From assembly GCA_014529385.2 (NCBI GenBank), contig CM043944.1, positions 59,448,268 to 59,512,267 on the forward strand: a stretch of 64,000 bases of DNA, given 5' to 3'. Positions 34,190-45,450 of the stretch are shown here, one piece after another. This stretch comes from Adiantum capillus-veneris (lineage: Eukaryota > Streptophyta > Polypodiopsida > Polypodiales > Pteridaceae). The position numbers and the translations under genes are program-made. Numbering within the stretch: the first letter of the stretch is position 1; every line of letters starts with the position of its first letter. A model generated the notes under the pieces. It did no database searches. It was given only the letters and a program-made list of their open reading frames with translations, and was not told the origin of the DNA.

Positions 34190-36200
34190 GACCAGTGGCC
34201 TTGTATTATGTTGTTCTAACACTATACAAGCTCAAAAGTCCAAAATCTTGTTTATGGGGCTCAAAAGTAAATAATCCCGATTATTTACTTTTCTCAATTT
34301 TTACACTTTTTAGGCTTGTTTTGCTAAGTAATTACCTTGTTGTGGTCTCTGGACAAGTTTGGTTGAGTTTGATCAAGATTTGTCCAAGTTATCAACTGTT
34401 TAGTGTCCGCAGACTCTGATTCCAAGAATCAGGCTTAAGTCTCAATTTTATGATCCAAATTTCACCAAATTTGATTTGTGGAGTCTACTTGATGTGCTTG
34501 ACCCTGTGGTATATTTAGTTGTGTCAAATTTCTCAATTCTGGAGCAAATGTAAATAATCGCGATTATCTACTACAGGTTTTTTTTTTGGTGAACTTTTTT
34601 TTCCTCAAAAGTAAATAATCGCGATTATTTACTTTTGATAATTTTTGGTCATCTAAGCATGTACACTTGTTTAAAACATCAATATAAGCCTATGAGTCAA
34701 GTTTCATTGAATTTAAACAAGATTTACCAAGTCACACTCAAGTTCTCGACATTCAGTACAGATTTCAGTTTTTTATCAAGGTTTTGGTTTATTTTGTGAT
34801 CCAAACTTCATGAGCCTTCACAAAAGATGTTTGCAATCATGCTTAGAGTCTATGGTATCAACCTTGATCAGTTTTGAGCCAAAAGTTAATAATCATGATT
34901 ATTAACTTTTGACCTAAAATAAACAATTTTTTCAATTTTTTTCCTAAACAGTCTTTTTATGATCTATTTTGAGCGTATGAATCAAGTTAGAACTTAATTT
35001 GAACAAGATTCATCAAGTCAGACTCAATTTCTCGACAGTCAGTATAGATTTCAATTTTTACCAAGTTTTTAGCATGGTTTGTGATCCAAACTCTATGAGC
35101 CTTCACAAAAGATGTTTGCAATCATGCATAGAGTCTCCGGTATCAACCTTGATCAGTTTTGAGCCAAAAGTTAATAATCATGATTATTAACTTTTGACCT
35201 AAAATGAACAATTTTTTCAACTTTTCCCTAAACAATCTTTTTATGATCTATCTTGAGCGTATGAATCAAGTTATAACTTAATTCGGACAAGATTCATCAA
35301 GTTTATCAACTGTTTTGTGTTTGCAGACTCTGATTTCAAGAATCTGGCTTAAGTCTCACTTTTGTGATCCAAATTTCATCAAAATTGATTTGTGTGGTAT
35401 ACTTGGTATGCTTGACCTTGTGGAATACTCAAATATGCAAGATTGTCAATTTTTGGAGCAGATGTAAATAATCGTGATTATTTACTTCTGCAAAACTTTT
35501 ACAAGTTTTGGTTCCAATCTTGACACGGATCTATTAAGCACCTCAAGTTAAGGTCTCTAGCCAAGTTTCATCAAGTTTGGACAACTTTTGGTCAAATGGT
35601 CATCAGTTTTCTGTCCGCAGACTGACTTTGCAAAATTGGTCACAATTTTCAATCCAATGATCCAAATCTTACCAATTTGGTTTGTGGACTTATTACAACA
35701 TGGTCAAACTAGTGGTATGCTGACTTGGTAAAAAAAGTTGAAAAATGGGACAGATGTAAATAATCGCGATTATTTACATCTGACAACTTTTTGCATTTTT
35801 TTGGTCAAATGATGATGTACACATGTTTATCACATCAATATAAGCCTATGAATCAAATGTCAACAAGTTTGGACAAATGTTTTCCCAATTTAGACTCAAA
35901 TTTCAAAAAGTCAGTACAAACTTTAGTTTTTATCCAGTTTTTTGCCAGTTTGGTGATCCAAATCTTTTGTGCCTTTACAAAAGTTGTTTGTACACATGTA
36001 ATGAGTCATTGGTATGAACCTTGGTCAAATATGAGCTGAAAGTTAATAATCATGATTATTAACTTTTGGCCCAAAATGAACACTTTTTTGAACTTTTTCA
36101 TTGGACAGTTTTTTCATGAGCTATTTTAAGCCTATGAATCAAGTCAAAACTTAATTTGGCCTAAAATGTCAAGAAAAAGCAAATAATCTGAGTTTTGGCA
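34190..36200. repeat. ~285-bp tandem array, each unit centred on a palindrome
   Basis: Eight palindromes are centred near 34278, 34561, 34622, 34896, 35181, 35475, 35767 and 36053; apart from the extra copy at 34561, spacing is 274-294 bases. Four are perfect over 32 bases (34606-34637, 34880-34911, 35165-35196, 35751-35782) and one over 28 (36039-36066). Two core types occur: AATAATCGCGATTATT and AATAATCATGATTATT. Units share flanking text such as TGATCCAAA about 90-110 bases upstream. The array lies in the leader of element E, between its primer site and its ORF. Confidence 0.9.
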
Positions 36201-36729
36201 AGCTCTTGAAAATTTTACCTCAAAGTGTCATTGAGTTTACCCACTGGATTATACAACTTTTAATCTTACTCTCCAATCGAATTGAGTGGTTTGGAGGCTT
36301 TTCGTGCTATTTCTAGCCGTAGACCTGAAATTCTGCAACTTCCAATAACAACTCACACTTGATTCTTGCAGAGAGAGCAATTATTTGAAATCCACCTCGG
36401 ATCCCCTACTCCTAGATTCTCATGCAAAGGGATTGTGGAAAGTGTCCACAAACACTTGTTTTCTTGTTTTCTATGGTTTCTTGAGCATTGATTTTAAGAC
36501 ATGTCTCACCTTTCAATCATTCTCCAAATCCAAATCTAAATCTATAATCCAACAATCCTAAAGGCACTCGGCAAGTACAACTTACCTCCAAGCTACCTCT
36601 ACACAGCAAAAAACGACAATCTTAAGCTATGCGGTTTCTAAAACGAAAGTTTTACTCTAGGTGAACCTAGGGAAAGTTAATGGACAACTACACAAGACGC
36701 TCGTGTTTTCCCTAGTTTACGTCTATTCG
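36201..36729 (-). other. Leader of element E next to the primer site
   Basis: About 530 bases with no coding signal and no palindromes, between the array and the primer-binding site. Confidence 0.45.
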
Positions 36730-36747
36730 TCCCCGGCAACGACGCCA
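36730..36747 (-). other. Primer-binding site of element E, tRNA-Asp type
   Basis: On the minus strand TGGCGTCGTTGCCGGGGA, one mismatch from the TGGCGCCGTTGCCGGGGA site typical of plant Athila/Tat-like Ty3 elements. It lies two bases inside the LTR end at 36750. Confidence 0.8.
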
Positions 36748-36749
36748 AA

Positions 36750-36783
36750 TGTGGGACGCATGTCTAACCTACCATACTATCTT
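36750..36783 (-). repeat. LTR of element E, inner piece before the LINE
   Basis: In plus orientation it begins TGTGGGACGCATG next to the primer site. After 34 bases it is interrupted by the LINE. The last 13 bases (36771-36783, ACCATACTATCTT) are one copy of the LINE target duplication. Confidence 0.65.
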
Positions 36784-36792
36784 TTTTTTTTT

Positions 36793-38339
36793 CCGAGAAA
36801 AAGATCCTTTTATTAGTTAATGAAAACTGCCCATAGGGCTACATCCACCTCTACAAGAGAGGGCTACAACAAGCATGATGGGCAGACTCTCCCAATGAGA
36901 AAAACAACATAAATATAATGAGGCTAAATCAAGAGATGGGAGGAGGGAAGAGCCACACAGGTGGACAGTAGTGCCATCTGAGCACCCCCTAGACTATGGT
37001 GTAGAAAGGTCCAGGGCGCCAGAGTCAAAGGAAAGCCTCGCGGCGCTCCCGCATGCGGTCGGAGCTACCCTGTAGTCCCTCAAGCTATCCTCTGAGAGTA
37101 TGGATCAGCTCTAGCCAAAAGTCACGAACAATCTCTGCTGGTGGCACAGGTCGAGCCTCAAAGATGCGGAAACAACGGGCCCGCCAGATGAACCAAAGTG
37201 TCAGGCCACTAATGAGCTCCCAACACTCCTCTCTCTCACTGCACCACTCCTATGGAGTAAGCTCTGTAGCAGGATGGAGTGTAGGTCACCCCCCTGCATC
37301 ACTATTATCCTACTGGTGGAAGATAGCTCAAACTCAAGTGCCAGGCCTGTGAGTGTGGACCAGGCTGCTGCCCCCCAAGTGTACTAGTGAGTCGTGGAGA
37401 GAGCAGGCATCAGCCAAAGAACTTGTAGCCACACCTGCTGGGTCGAGAGACAGTCCCAAAGACAATGACGCTGACTCTCCACCAACTAGTCACAGGCTGA
37501 CTCTACACCAACCGGTCACAGGATGCACATGCAGTCGAGAGACCACTATGCACAAGACAACTCCCTGCTGCTGTGGCTCTGTGTGCAACCAACCACTGAA
37601 ACAAAGTGACACGCCTCGGCTATCTGGAGTCCCACAGCCTCTGCCAAAACGCTGCCAAGAACTCGACTGTGAGGCCCTCCTCCTGCCAATGGCGTGTTGC
37701 AGCAGGGCGGGCCTCTCTCTATGCTGCAAGTATATGACGTCCAAGCCGAACAGTGTACTAAAAGAAGGGGACTCGTGGGAGCTCTGCAGAAGAGAAGGGG
37801 TCCCTCCATAGCCACTCACCAGGATCCCACTGTACTCGTGCCAGTGGACAACACTCCCAAGCCCATAGCCTCCAGTGTCCAGTCTCAAGAGCTCCTGGGT
37901 CAGGGTCTATGACGCAAGTCCTCCCACAGATGCCCACAACTAGGATCCTGTGGAAACAACACTCTGCTACCTGCGGGGCCTCTACTGCAACTCGCTGTAA
38001 TCATCCCCCACCCTGAAGCTCGAAGAACAGGGCTGGGACAGTCTCTGAGCAAGCCCTAACTGAAATGAGAACCTCCAGTCGTGTGAAGGCTCCCATCCAC
38101 CGGGGTGCTACTGGCTTGAGAGGTGTGAGCCACTCAGCTGGAATTGACTCTGAGATGTCCTGACACATGCTCTACACCCCTCTCATGCCTTGTAGCTGGA
38201 AACCCTGCACCTCCTCTGACAAACCTGTGAACTCTAGCCAGTCACCTAGAGAGCGTGTTGGACCTGCTGCCATGGGACCCCAAGAAACATGAGGCCAACT
38301 CACAACCAAGTGGCCTCTCTGAGTTCTAACCATGGTGTT
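36793..38339 (-). other. 3' region of the LINE
   Basis: GC-rich sequence after the long open RT frame, leading to the poly(A) tail. It should hold the C-terminal part of ORF2 and the 3' UTR, but stops in all frames prevent a confident call of a terminal zinc-binding domain. Confidence 0.5.
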
Positions 38340-41295
38340 CTAGACGAGGGGCTGCCGTAGGCGCTCCTCCGTACACGTCGGCTGTCTCTGCTCTAGGCCA
38401 CGTCGTAAGAGCTCCCAAGATTGAAGAAAACTCACAGCAAAGCGGTCCTCCAGTCGGCGCAACTCTGTAAAGATCCATTTGGTCGAAGGTTGCCAAGGGC
38501 CTCCTGACTGAGGCACCCTGGCACGAAGCCTCTGCAGCAAGAACTCCTTCCAGGGCTCCTCGCCTGGAAGAAGTCCTCTGACGACGAACTTCCCAAGAAG
38601 GGCTCTGCTCTGCTGTGCTTGATCAATTATCCCAAGCCCTCCCTGAGAACAAGGAAGTGTGATGACCGACCAAGCCACCTTAGCTCGGGAAATCTGAGTG
38701 TCACGACCTGACCAAAGGAAGTTCCTGATCAGCCTCTGTACCTGGCTGATACAAGAACTCAAGAAGATCCAGCAAGAAGTGATGTACCACATAGTCGCCA
38801 ACAACACCTGGTTGGAAACTACTACTCTACCAGCCAGCGAAAGTCGTGCTAAGCTCCAATGTAACAGCTTTCTGCCGATGGACAGGAGAAGAGGAGCAAT
38901 CTGCTGCTCAGGGGACAAGTCCAAACCAACCTGACAACCCAAGTACCGAACTGCAGTCCCTGGGGGAATCCACCTGAAACCCTCTCCTGGCATCCAATCT
39001 GGCACAGTAGCACTGCCAACCGAGAAAGCCACTGTCTTTCTCCAGTTGATCAGTGCGCCCGATGCACAACAGAAGGTCTCCAAAGCCTGCTCATATCTGT
39101 GTAGATTGGCCTCCTGGACCTCTAAGTACAAGGTTGAGTCGTCGGCAAAATCAACGTCCAGAAGCTCATCTCCCCGAATAGGGAGTGCTAAGCCCCTCAG
39201 ACCAACCTGCCGTGAAACCAAAAATATGCTCATTGCCTCCGCATAGAACAGAAAGATAAAGGGGGAAAGAGGACAACCCTGTCTGACCGATCGTGTGCGC
39301 ATGAAGCGCTCACCTCTACCTCCTGCCAAAAGCACCTGACTGTGAGCCTGTCTACACAAAGCTGACACCCCTCTGATCCAAGCATCTGAGAAGCCCATCC
39401 TGCGTACAGTGCCCTCTAGAAAGTCCCACTCAACTTTGTCGTATGCCTTCTCAAAATCGAGAAGAAGAATCACAAAGTCCTTCCCACGGAGCCGTGCCAG
39501 GGAAGAAGCCTCCCAAAAAGTGAAGATGTTGTCAAGTATACTACGTTCCTTGACAAAACCTGTCTGAGTCCCATGTATAAGGCTCTCCAAAAGTGGCTGA
39601 ATCCTCAAACTCAAAGCCTTGGCAAGAATTTTGTAGGCTGAGTTTAGGATGGTGACGGGGCGCCACTGTCAAATCTCAACCAAGGAGCCACCCTCCTTTG
39701 GAATGAGGTAAATCAGGCCCTCACTCATGCTATCCGGCATCACTCCTATGTGCAGAATGTACTGAAAGGCACTACAAAGATCTGGGCCAAGCAAGTCCTA
39801 GTACTCCAAGAAGAAGCTGGGAGTCAGCCCATCCTCACCTGGATAGCTACCACGAGGGAGGGCCCTAAGATCCGTGTGCAGCTCTTCAAGCTGAAGAGGC
39901 ATCTCTAGCCTATGGCGCATCTCCTCAGTCACAAGACAAGGCATCTGTGCCCAAACCTGCTCCTTGCATGCATCCTGCCGCTCTGACTAGGGCTCAGCCG
40001 ATAGTAACTCATGGTAAAAGTCAGTAGCAACTGCGCGCATATCCTCGGGCTCACAAACAATTGACCCATTGGGTCTCCTCAACCGATTGACCTTGTCATG
40101 CGAGTGCTGAGGTCCCACTGTCTCAAAAAAAGCACCTGTCACTCTGTCACCCACATGAGTCCACTGAGATGCCTGTCGGTGAAAAGCAAACTCATGACAC
40201 CTCTCCTCTGTGCAAGCAAGCTCCTATCGAGCCTGCTGTAACTGCTCCTCCAACCATGGACTGTCTGGATGCTGCTCGTGCATCCTCTATAGTGAAGCAA
40301 TGCCTCGTCTGAGACGCTGCTCCTCCTCTCTCGCTGCAGCCCGTCGAGCCAGAGACTTTTGGAGAAAAAAGTGGCTAAGCTGAGCTAGGCCTAAGGCCAC
40401 TCTGTCTGCAGGTAGAGCCTGGCTGTCCATGCCCTCTGTCGAGAGAGCTTCTACCCTCTCTCTGAGTGCTGAGTCCAACAAGACCCGCTCTGGGATGCGA
40501 AGCATCGTGCTCCCACTCCTCTGCCTGTCTGCCACTGTGAGGATCACTGGTGCATGGTCCGAGAAGGATGTCCCTGCCAGGATGCCCACTGATTCCCCCA
40601 AGTCACTGAAGTGGTCACTAGTGTAGAAGCAATCTATCTGCTATAGATTCACTCCTCCCACTCTGCGGTCCGATCTAGAGAAGGCAAGGCTCGCTGGAGG
40701 CCTCACAAAGCTAGAGTGCTGCCATGTGTCCGAGACCCTCAAAGTCATACAAAACCTCTCCCAAGATGCTAACTCGACTCCATGCACAGTAGCATGGCTG
40801 CCTCCAATCCTATCTCAAAAGGGTCCTCCAGCATGTTGAAGTCCCCTCCTATACACCAATGGTCAGCCTGTGGCAAAGACTCAACAATCTGTGACCAAAA
40901 CTCTGCATGAGCACTCGCCACATTGGGCGCATAGATCATTTCAAGAAGCCCACAAGGCCACCCTGAACCTGCATAGTAATCCACTGAGCCCTGCCTGGCA
41001 CAATAATCCCTCTGCCCACAATGGCCTGCTACAATGAGTCTGCAATAGTCATACATACCCCACCCTGGATGCCTCCAGGTCCAAAAGCAGCTGACCAAAA
41101 GGTATCATATTGTCCACGCAAAATCTGACCACATCGCCGAATGTGTCTCTCAGACATATGCTGCTCCTGAAGCATAAGGAGATCAATCTCTCCTCCCACA
41201 AGGCAGCGCTGAAGCTCCTGATGCAATCGGCCCCGCGGTCCTTGCTAAAACTAGCGCCCACCTAGTCCCTGCACGTTCCACGAGACGATCCTCAT
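38340..41295 (-). pseudogene. LINE ORF2: endonuclease and reverse transcriptase
   Basis: It starts MRIVSWNVQGLGGR at 41295, the usual opening of an AP-like endonuclease. Next come IDLLMLQEQHMSERHI, LLEMIYAPNVASAHAEFW, GGDFNMLEDPFE and SDHAPV, the metal-binding and catalytic segments. The reverse transcriptase follows from about 40000: LRALPRGSYPGEDG, LIYLIPKEGGS, QTGFVKERSILDNI, LLDFEKAYDKVEWDFLEG, RQGCPLSPF and FADDSTLYLE. The final 424 codons (39614-38340) are open. Upstream, frameshifts and stops (for example TAG and TGA in the RT fingers) break it. Such proteins nick the target and copy the RNA in place. Confidence 0.85.
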
Positions 41296-41524
41296 GCGGA
41301 GAGAGAGAGAACAGATGCTGCCACAACAGCAAGACGGGCTATCTTCGAGGCTACTGGCTTGGATGGGAAAAATCTGCATCCGAGCGTCCTCTAGATAGGC
41401 GAGACTGCAGTGAGTGCCTAGCCCAAGCCCAAGCAGAGCGAGCCGTGCGTAAAGCAACCTCCTCTGTCCAGGAGTCCTCATGAATGTATACATAGCAAGG
41501 AAAACACTGCGTATCAGCAAAAAA

Positions 41525-42260
41525 TTACACCACAATGTGCCTACATCCTGCTGAGTCTAGGGGTGTCACTGCAAACTTGGCCATTGGCCACAAAGTCTGC
41601 AGCAAATCTGTAACTCCAAGTTCTCCCATGTGGTGAGAGAACTCGTGAACCTGTGTATGCAACCATCCCACCACTAAGTCAAGGGACCACTCTGTCTCGG
41701 CCCTACCACAGAGGTGGAAGGAGAAACCAGCTGCTGAGTCCAAGGCCTCTGTCCCCCTAGCGGCGAGGAACAAATCGTGGACCCTGAAGCAGGCTGCCTC
41801 GTGGTCTGCTGCGGAATTGTCGAGAAAGCGAGTGAACCCATAGTCAAAGAAATCCCAGCGGCATCGGAGGTCAATGCTTGTCAGACCACAAGGGATAGCT
41901 GCAAGGGAAGATGTCCGAATCTGCAGAGGGGGCCGCTAGAAGGGCTTACCCTCTCTCGCTATGCGACTCGTGGCAAAAGCGCTGCCAAGAGATCTCCTAG
42001 CCGCCAACGAGGGACTAGTCTCCTGAGTCGACTGTGAAACTGGAGCAGGAGGGGGGGAAGAAGGAGTTGGGGCGGGGGGGGGGGGGGGGGGGGGGGACGG
42101 AGGGGAAGAGGAGCGGGGTGGGGCGATAGAGGTAGAGGGGCCGGGAGTAGAGGGCGGGGGGGAGAATGAGGAGGAGGAGGGGAACTCTGAAGGGGGGGGC
42201 GGCGGGCGAGGGTGAAGCGGAGGTGGAGGCTTGCGTAGGGGGCTCCTCCTACTCAAGAGG
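41525..42260 (-). pseudogene. LINE ORF1 remnant, proline-rich
   Basis: One frame runs from the 5' end of the LINE to 41525 with a single stop at 41936. The N-terminal half is almost entirely Pro and Ser, coded partly by a C23 tract on the minus strand (42074-42096). The C-terminal half reads LRCRWDFFDYGFTRFLDN, LDLVVGWLHTQVHEF and MGELGVTDLLQTLW. No zinc knuckle is seen. The only ATG available (42265) lies in the target duplication, so the true start is probably lost by 5' truncation. Confidence 0.55.
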
Positions 42261-43051
42261 ACCATCCTATCTTATTTCAGTATTAGCGAGAACCACAATT
42301 AATTTGTCAAACCATGGGACGAAGCTGACTCGACTAGTGCATATAGGCTACAAAAGGTTGTCAATCTCTTGGAAAACAACTAACAACTCGCATCTAACTC
42401 AAGCTACACTCAAGTGACTGAAATCACCAAAAGCCAATCGCTCATCGACAAGCATCAAATGACATCCAAACGTAAGGAAACATCTAGGACAGGTTTATAA
42501 GACCCAAGCACACATGCTTATGGTCTCAAACCCCACTTTAGGTCAAGTTCCAAAATTGCGATTATTAACAGCATTGGATTTTTGACCTAGTCTTTTTTGA
42601 TCCAGAATGCATCTAAATGCTTAGCAATGATGTCCCAATACCCCGCCTATGCTTAGTTTTTTATTTAAAAGTGTCAATTCCTAGCTATGATGAAATTAGG
42701 CCGCAAGTCGGTGATGCCAAAAGCTACGAAATACTGTGAATGGCTTACGTCAATGCGTAGGGCTCTTACCTGTGGTTGCAATGCAACAATGCAATTGCAA
42801 TGTGACAACCAGAGAGGGAGTAGAAAGCGCGAGAAGGAGAGAAGTGAGCCCCGTTAGCTTACGTTGTGTATTTCTTATCCAAAAACTTAATCAAAACTTT
42901 ACAAAGTTGGCTTTTATACTTTAGCCAAGGTCTAAAATGTGTAATGTACGGAGCCCACGACCTTTAAGGCTCCACACTTATTGTATCTGCAACCTAGGTA
43001 CACTAACTGACCTATGCTTTACACCTTGGAACTCTTATTGAGCCCGTAACA
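42261..43051 (-). repeat. LTR of element E, outer piece after the LINE
   Basis: It resumes with the second LINE target duplication (42261-42273). A minus-strand TATA box AGTATAAAAG lies at 42911-42920. The outer end is placed at 43051 because the minus strand there reads TGTTACGGGCTC, giving TG...CA ends; total LTR length would then be about 810 bases. A degraded half of the leader palindrome (GCGATTATTAAC) is at 42557. The outer boundary is uncertain. Confidence 0.45.
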
Positions 43052-43204
43052 TGTTATAATTATCACAATGGCTTAATAATTTAGGAAATTACAATACATG
43101 GCCATTTTGGAAAAATGTGAAAAGTGTGTAACTCCAATCTTCACTGCTTCTTTGTATTCATCCTCATGTGCATTTGTACGTCTTTGGTCTTCGGTCTTTA
43201 GCAG

Positions 43205-44860
43205 CTTCTGTTTTCTGATGTTGACTCAGTTAACAAGGACCAAGCTAAAACGGCCTTTATAATTGAATTTGGAGTGTCCGCATTTCGTGTTATGGATTTT
43301 GGCTTAACCAATGCTCCTGCTACCTTCCAAAGATTAATAAACATTGCGTTGAGAAAATATTTGAGGGAGTTTTGCGAAGCTTTCTTAGATGATCTTTGTG
43401 TTTATTCTTCTTGGAAAGAACATCTATTACGAAAAGTGTTTGAAAAGTGCAAGTTCTAGCATCTCATTAAACCCTTTCAAATGCCAATTTTGGGTTAAAC
43501 ATGGAGTCATTTTAGGAAATAATGTGTCCAAAAATGGGATTTCCACAGATGAGAACAGAATTAAAGCCATTGCTGAATTGCCACCACCTACAAACTATAA
43601 AGGAGTTCAAAGGTTCATGGACCATGTTGGTTATTACCGCCGGTTTATTTTAAACTTTGCCAAGATAGCTCGTCCATTGTACAAACTTCTTATTGAGGTC
43701 CACTGGACCGTGGAGTGTGATCATGCTTATGAGTCATTGAAAAAGATCTTGACAAGTGGTCCCATTTTACAAGTGCCCGACTGGAATGTAATTTTTCATG
43801 TGCATATTGATGCTCGAACTTTGCTATTGGGTGTGTTTTAGCTCAACCAAGAGAACATAAATTGGACTACCCCATTAGCTTTGCAAGTCATCAATTGAAT
43901 GATGCTGAAAGAAAATACACCACTACAAAGCAAGAAGGTTTAGCTATGATTTATCCAGTAAGGAAATTTTGCTACTACTTCCTTGCCAGCAAGTTTGTTT
44001 TCTATGTGGATCATCAAGCCTTGTTGTATCTAGTAGATAAACCTTATTCCATGGGAAGAAATACACGATGGTTGTTAATTTTTCTCGAATTTGATTTTAC
44101 CGTTGTGGTGAGACCTGGTAAAAGACATGTCATGATGGATGATTTGTCTCACATCCCCAATGATGAAGCCCCTTCTGGAGTCAATGATGAATTGCGTGAT
44201 ACTTCCCTATTCCTAGTCTAGACCATGCTCAATGGAGTGAGAAGATTGTGAACTTTCTATAGTTAATGGTTTTTCACCCAAGGAGCTTCGTCAGGATATA
44301 GCTCAAAAACTATTAAAAGAATGTGAACCTTATTCTCTAATTGCGGAAACTCTCTACAAGCTAGGCAAGGACAATATTCTTAGACGTTGTGCTTGTGAGG
44401 ATGGAGTATTTATACGTACTGCAAGAAGCCCACATGGGTATAGGCGGAGGACATTTCTCAGGGGAGCTAACTTCTAGAAAGGTTTTGCAATCAAGCTATT
44501 GGTGGCCTACCTTATTCAAAGATGCATCATTTTTTGCCAAAGGGTGTGATGAATGCCAACGTTACAAGATAAAACAACAAAAGGATAATATGCCCTTACA
44601 TTCTGTTAAAGTGACTCAAACATTTGGAAAATGGGGTTTAGAATTTGTAGGTCCAATTAGTTTGGTAGCTCGTAACACTTAATATCGATATATAATCGCT
44701 GCCACTAACTATATGACAAAGTGGATAGAAGCCAGGGCAACACGCAAGGCTGATGCAAGGTCAACTCCCAAGTTTGTCTTTGAGAACATTATTAAATGAT
44801 TTGATTGTCCCTTTGAGATTGTCAGTGACAATGGTACTCCTCACGAAAAACTTCATGATA
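43205..44860 (+). pseudogene. Ty3 pol fragment: RT, RNase H, integrase (element G)
   Basis: The fragment starts inside reverse transcriptase: DQAKTAFIIEFGVSAFRV, MDFGLTNAPATFQRLIN, catalytic FLDDLCVYSS, VGYYRRFILNFAKIARPLYK. RNase H follows: VHIDARTLLLGVF, YPISFASHQLNDAERKYTTT, KQEGLAMIYPVRKF, DHQALLYLVDKP. Integrase follows with a zinc-binding region (AHMGIGGGHFSGELTSRK, then CDECQRYKI) and core pieces ending VSDNGT near 44840. Several stops and frameshifts are present. The left end is cut near the LTR of element E and the right end meets the CACTA element at about 44860. It differs in sequence from elements B, I and J. Confidence 0.8.
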
Positions 44861-44861
44861 G

Positions 44862-45450
44862 CCCACTCTTAGAATGTATGGCCCATTGTCATCGTCAACT
44901 ACAACATTCCTCCGTGGTTGACTACCAAGAAAGGGCACCTGTTTCTAAGCTTGATTGTGTCAGGGTGGTATAAAGTGGAGAATATGGATGTGTCTCTTCG
45001 TCTACTATTGGAAGAGCTACAACAATTGTGGATTGGCATAGAAGTGGTGGATATGAGCCGACACACAGGTCCACGAAATGCTTTGATCAAAGGCATTCTA
45101 ATGTGGACCATGTATGACTATCAATCGTGATTTACACTCAAACTCAAACACTATAAATCTTGGTTTTTATCAAACTTATCTATTGTCATGTGTATACATG
45201 CAAGGCTTTAAATAAGCGGATATAGAGCATGTGTCACATCTGGACCTAGACTTAATGCACTTCAAACGCCCTCACTGAAGAAGAAAATCTACGAAGGTCA
45301 TCAAGCGTATCTTCCAGAGAATCATGAGTTACACGAAGGTTTTTTGGGAAGAGAGCCATCGAGGATGTCTACACAAGCATGGTTAGAGCAGAAGGAGATT
45401 TGTGATGACGGTTTGCCCCCAGGGATGAAGAGACTCTCTCTATGGTATGA
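44862..45450 (+). pseudogene. TNP2-type CACTA transposase fragment
   Basis: The catalytic transposase of CACTA elements, here only its middle. It reads WPIVIVNYNIPPWLTTKKGH, LFLSLIVSGWYKVENMDVSL, LLEELQQLWIGIEVVD and ALIKGILMWTMYDYQS, matching the typical LPPWL...FILSLLIPG...ALLWTINDFPAYG pattern (Transposase_21). Further on, IYEGHQAYLPENHELHEGF and LPPGMKRLSLWYE then PYWPRLMINHLLDPKK match the next conserved blocks. Stops and frameshifts separate the blocks, and the cysteine block that normally follows PAYG is deleted. Confidence 0.75.

Larger units (their letters stand above)
36784..42260 (-). mobile_element. L1-type LINE (element F) inserted in the LTR of element E
   Basis: A non-LTR element on the minus strand: ORF1 remnant at the right, endonuclease and reverse transcriptase to the left, and a poly(A) tail seen as 11 T at 36782-36792. 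Target duplications of 13 bases with one change flank it (ACCATACTATCTT at 36771, ACCATCCTATCTT at 42261). The sequence is visibly richer in G and C than everything around it. The plus-strand ORFs in 37053-37912 and 41777-42417 are shadows of it. It is probably slightly 5'-truncated. Confidence 0.9.
32575..43051 (-). mobile_element. Minus-strand LTR element with tRNA-Asp-type primer site (element E)
   Basis: Read from the right: an LTR (about 43051 to 36750, interrupted by the LINE), a primer-binding site (36730-36747), a 2.9-kb leader with a palindrome-rich tandem array, then a single broken ORF (33760-32575). No polymerase was found downstream, and no second LTR was recognised. It is either a non-autonomous element or one whose 3' half is lost. 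The outer limits are estimates. Confidence 0.55.

Noticed and set aside
34190-36200. CRISPR-like array
   Set aside because: Spacing is about 285 bases, the repeats are palindromic and embedded in longer homologous units, and the context is a plant retroelement. No cas genes are present.
37053-37912. Plus-strand ORFs of 99-152 codons
   Set aside because: They are antisense shadows of the GC-rich LINE on the minus strand.
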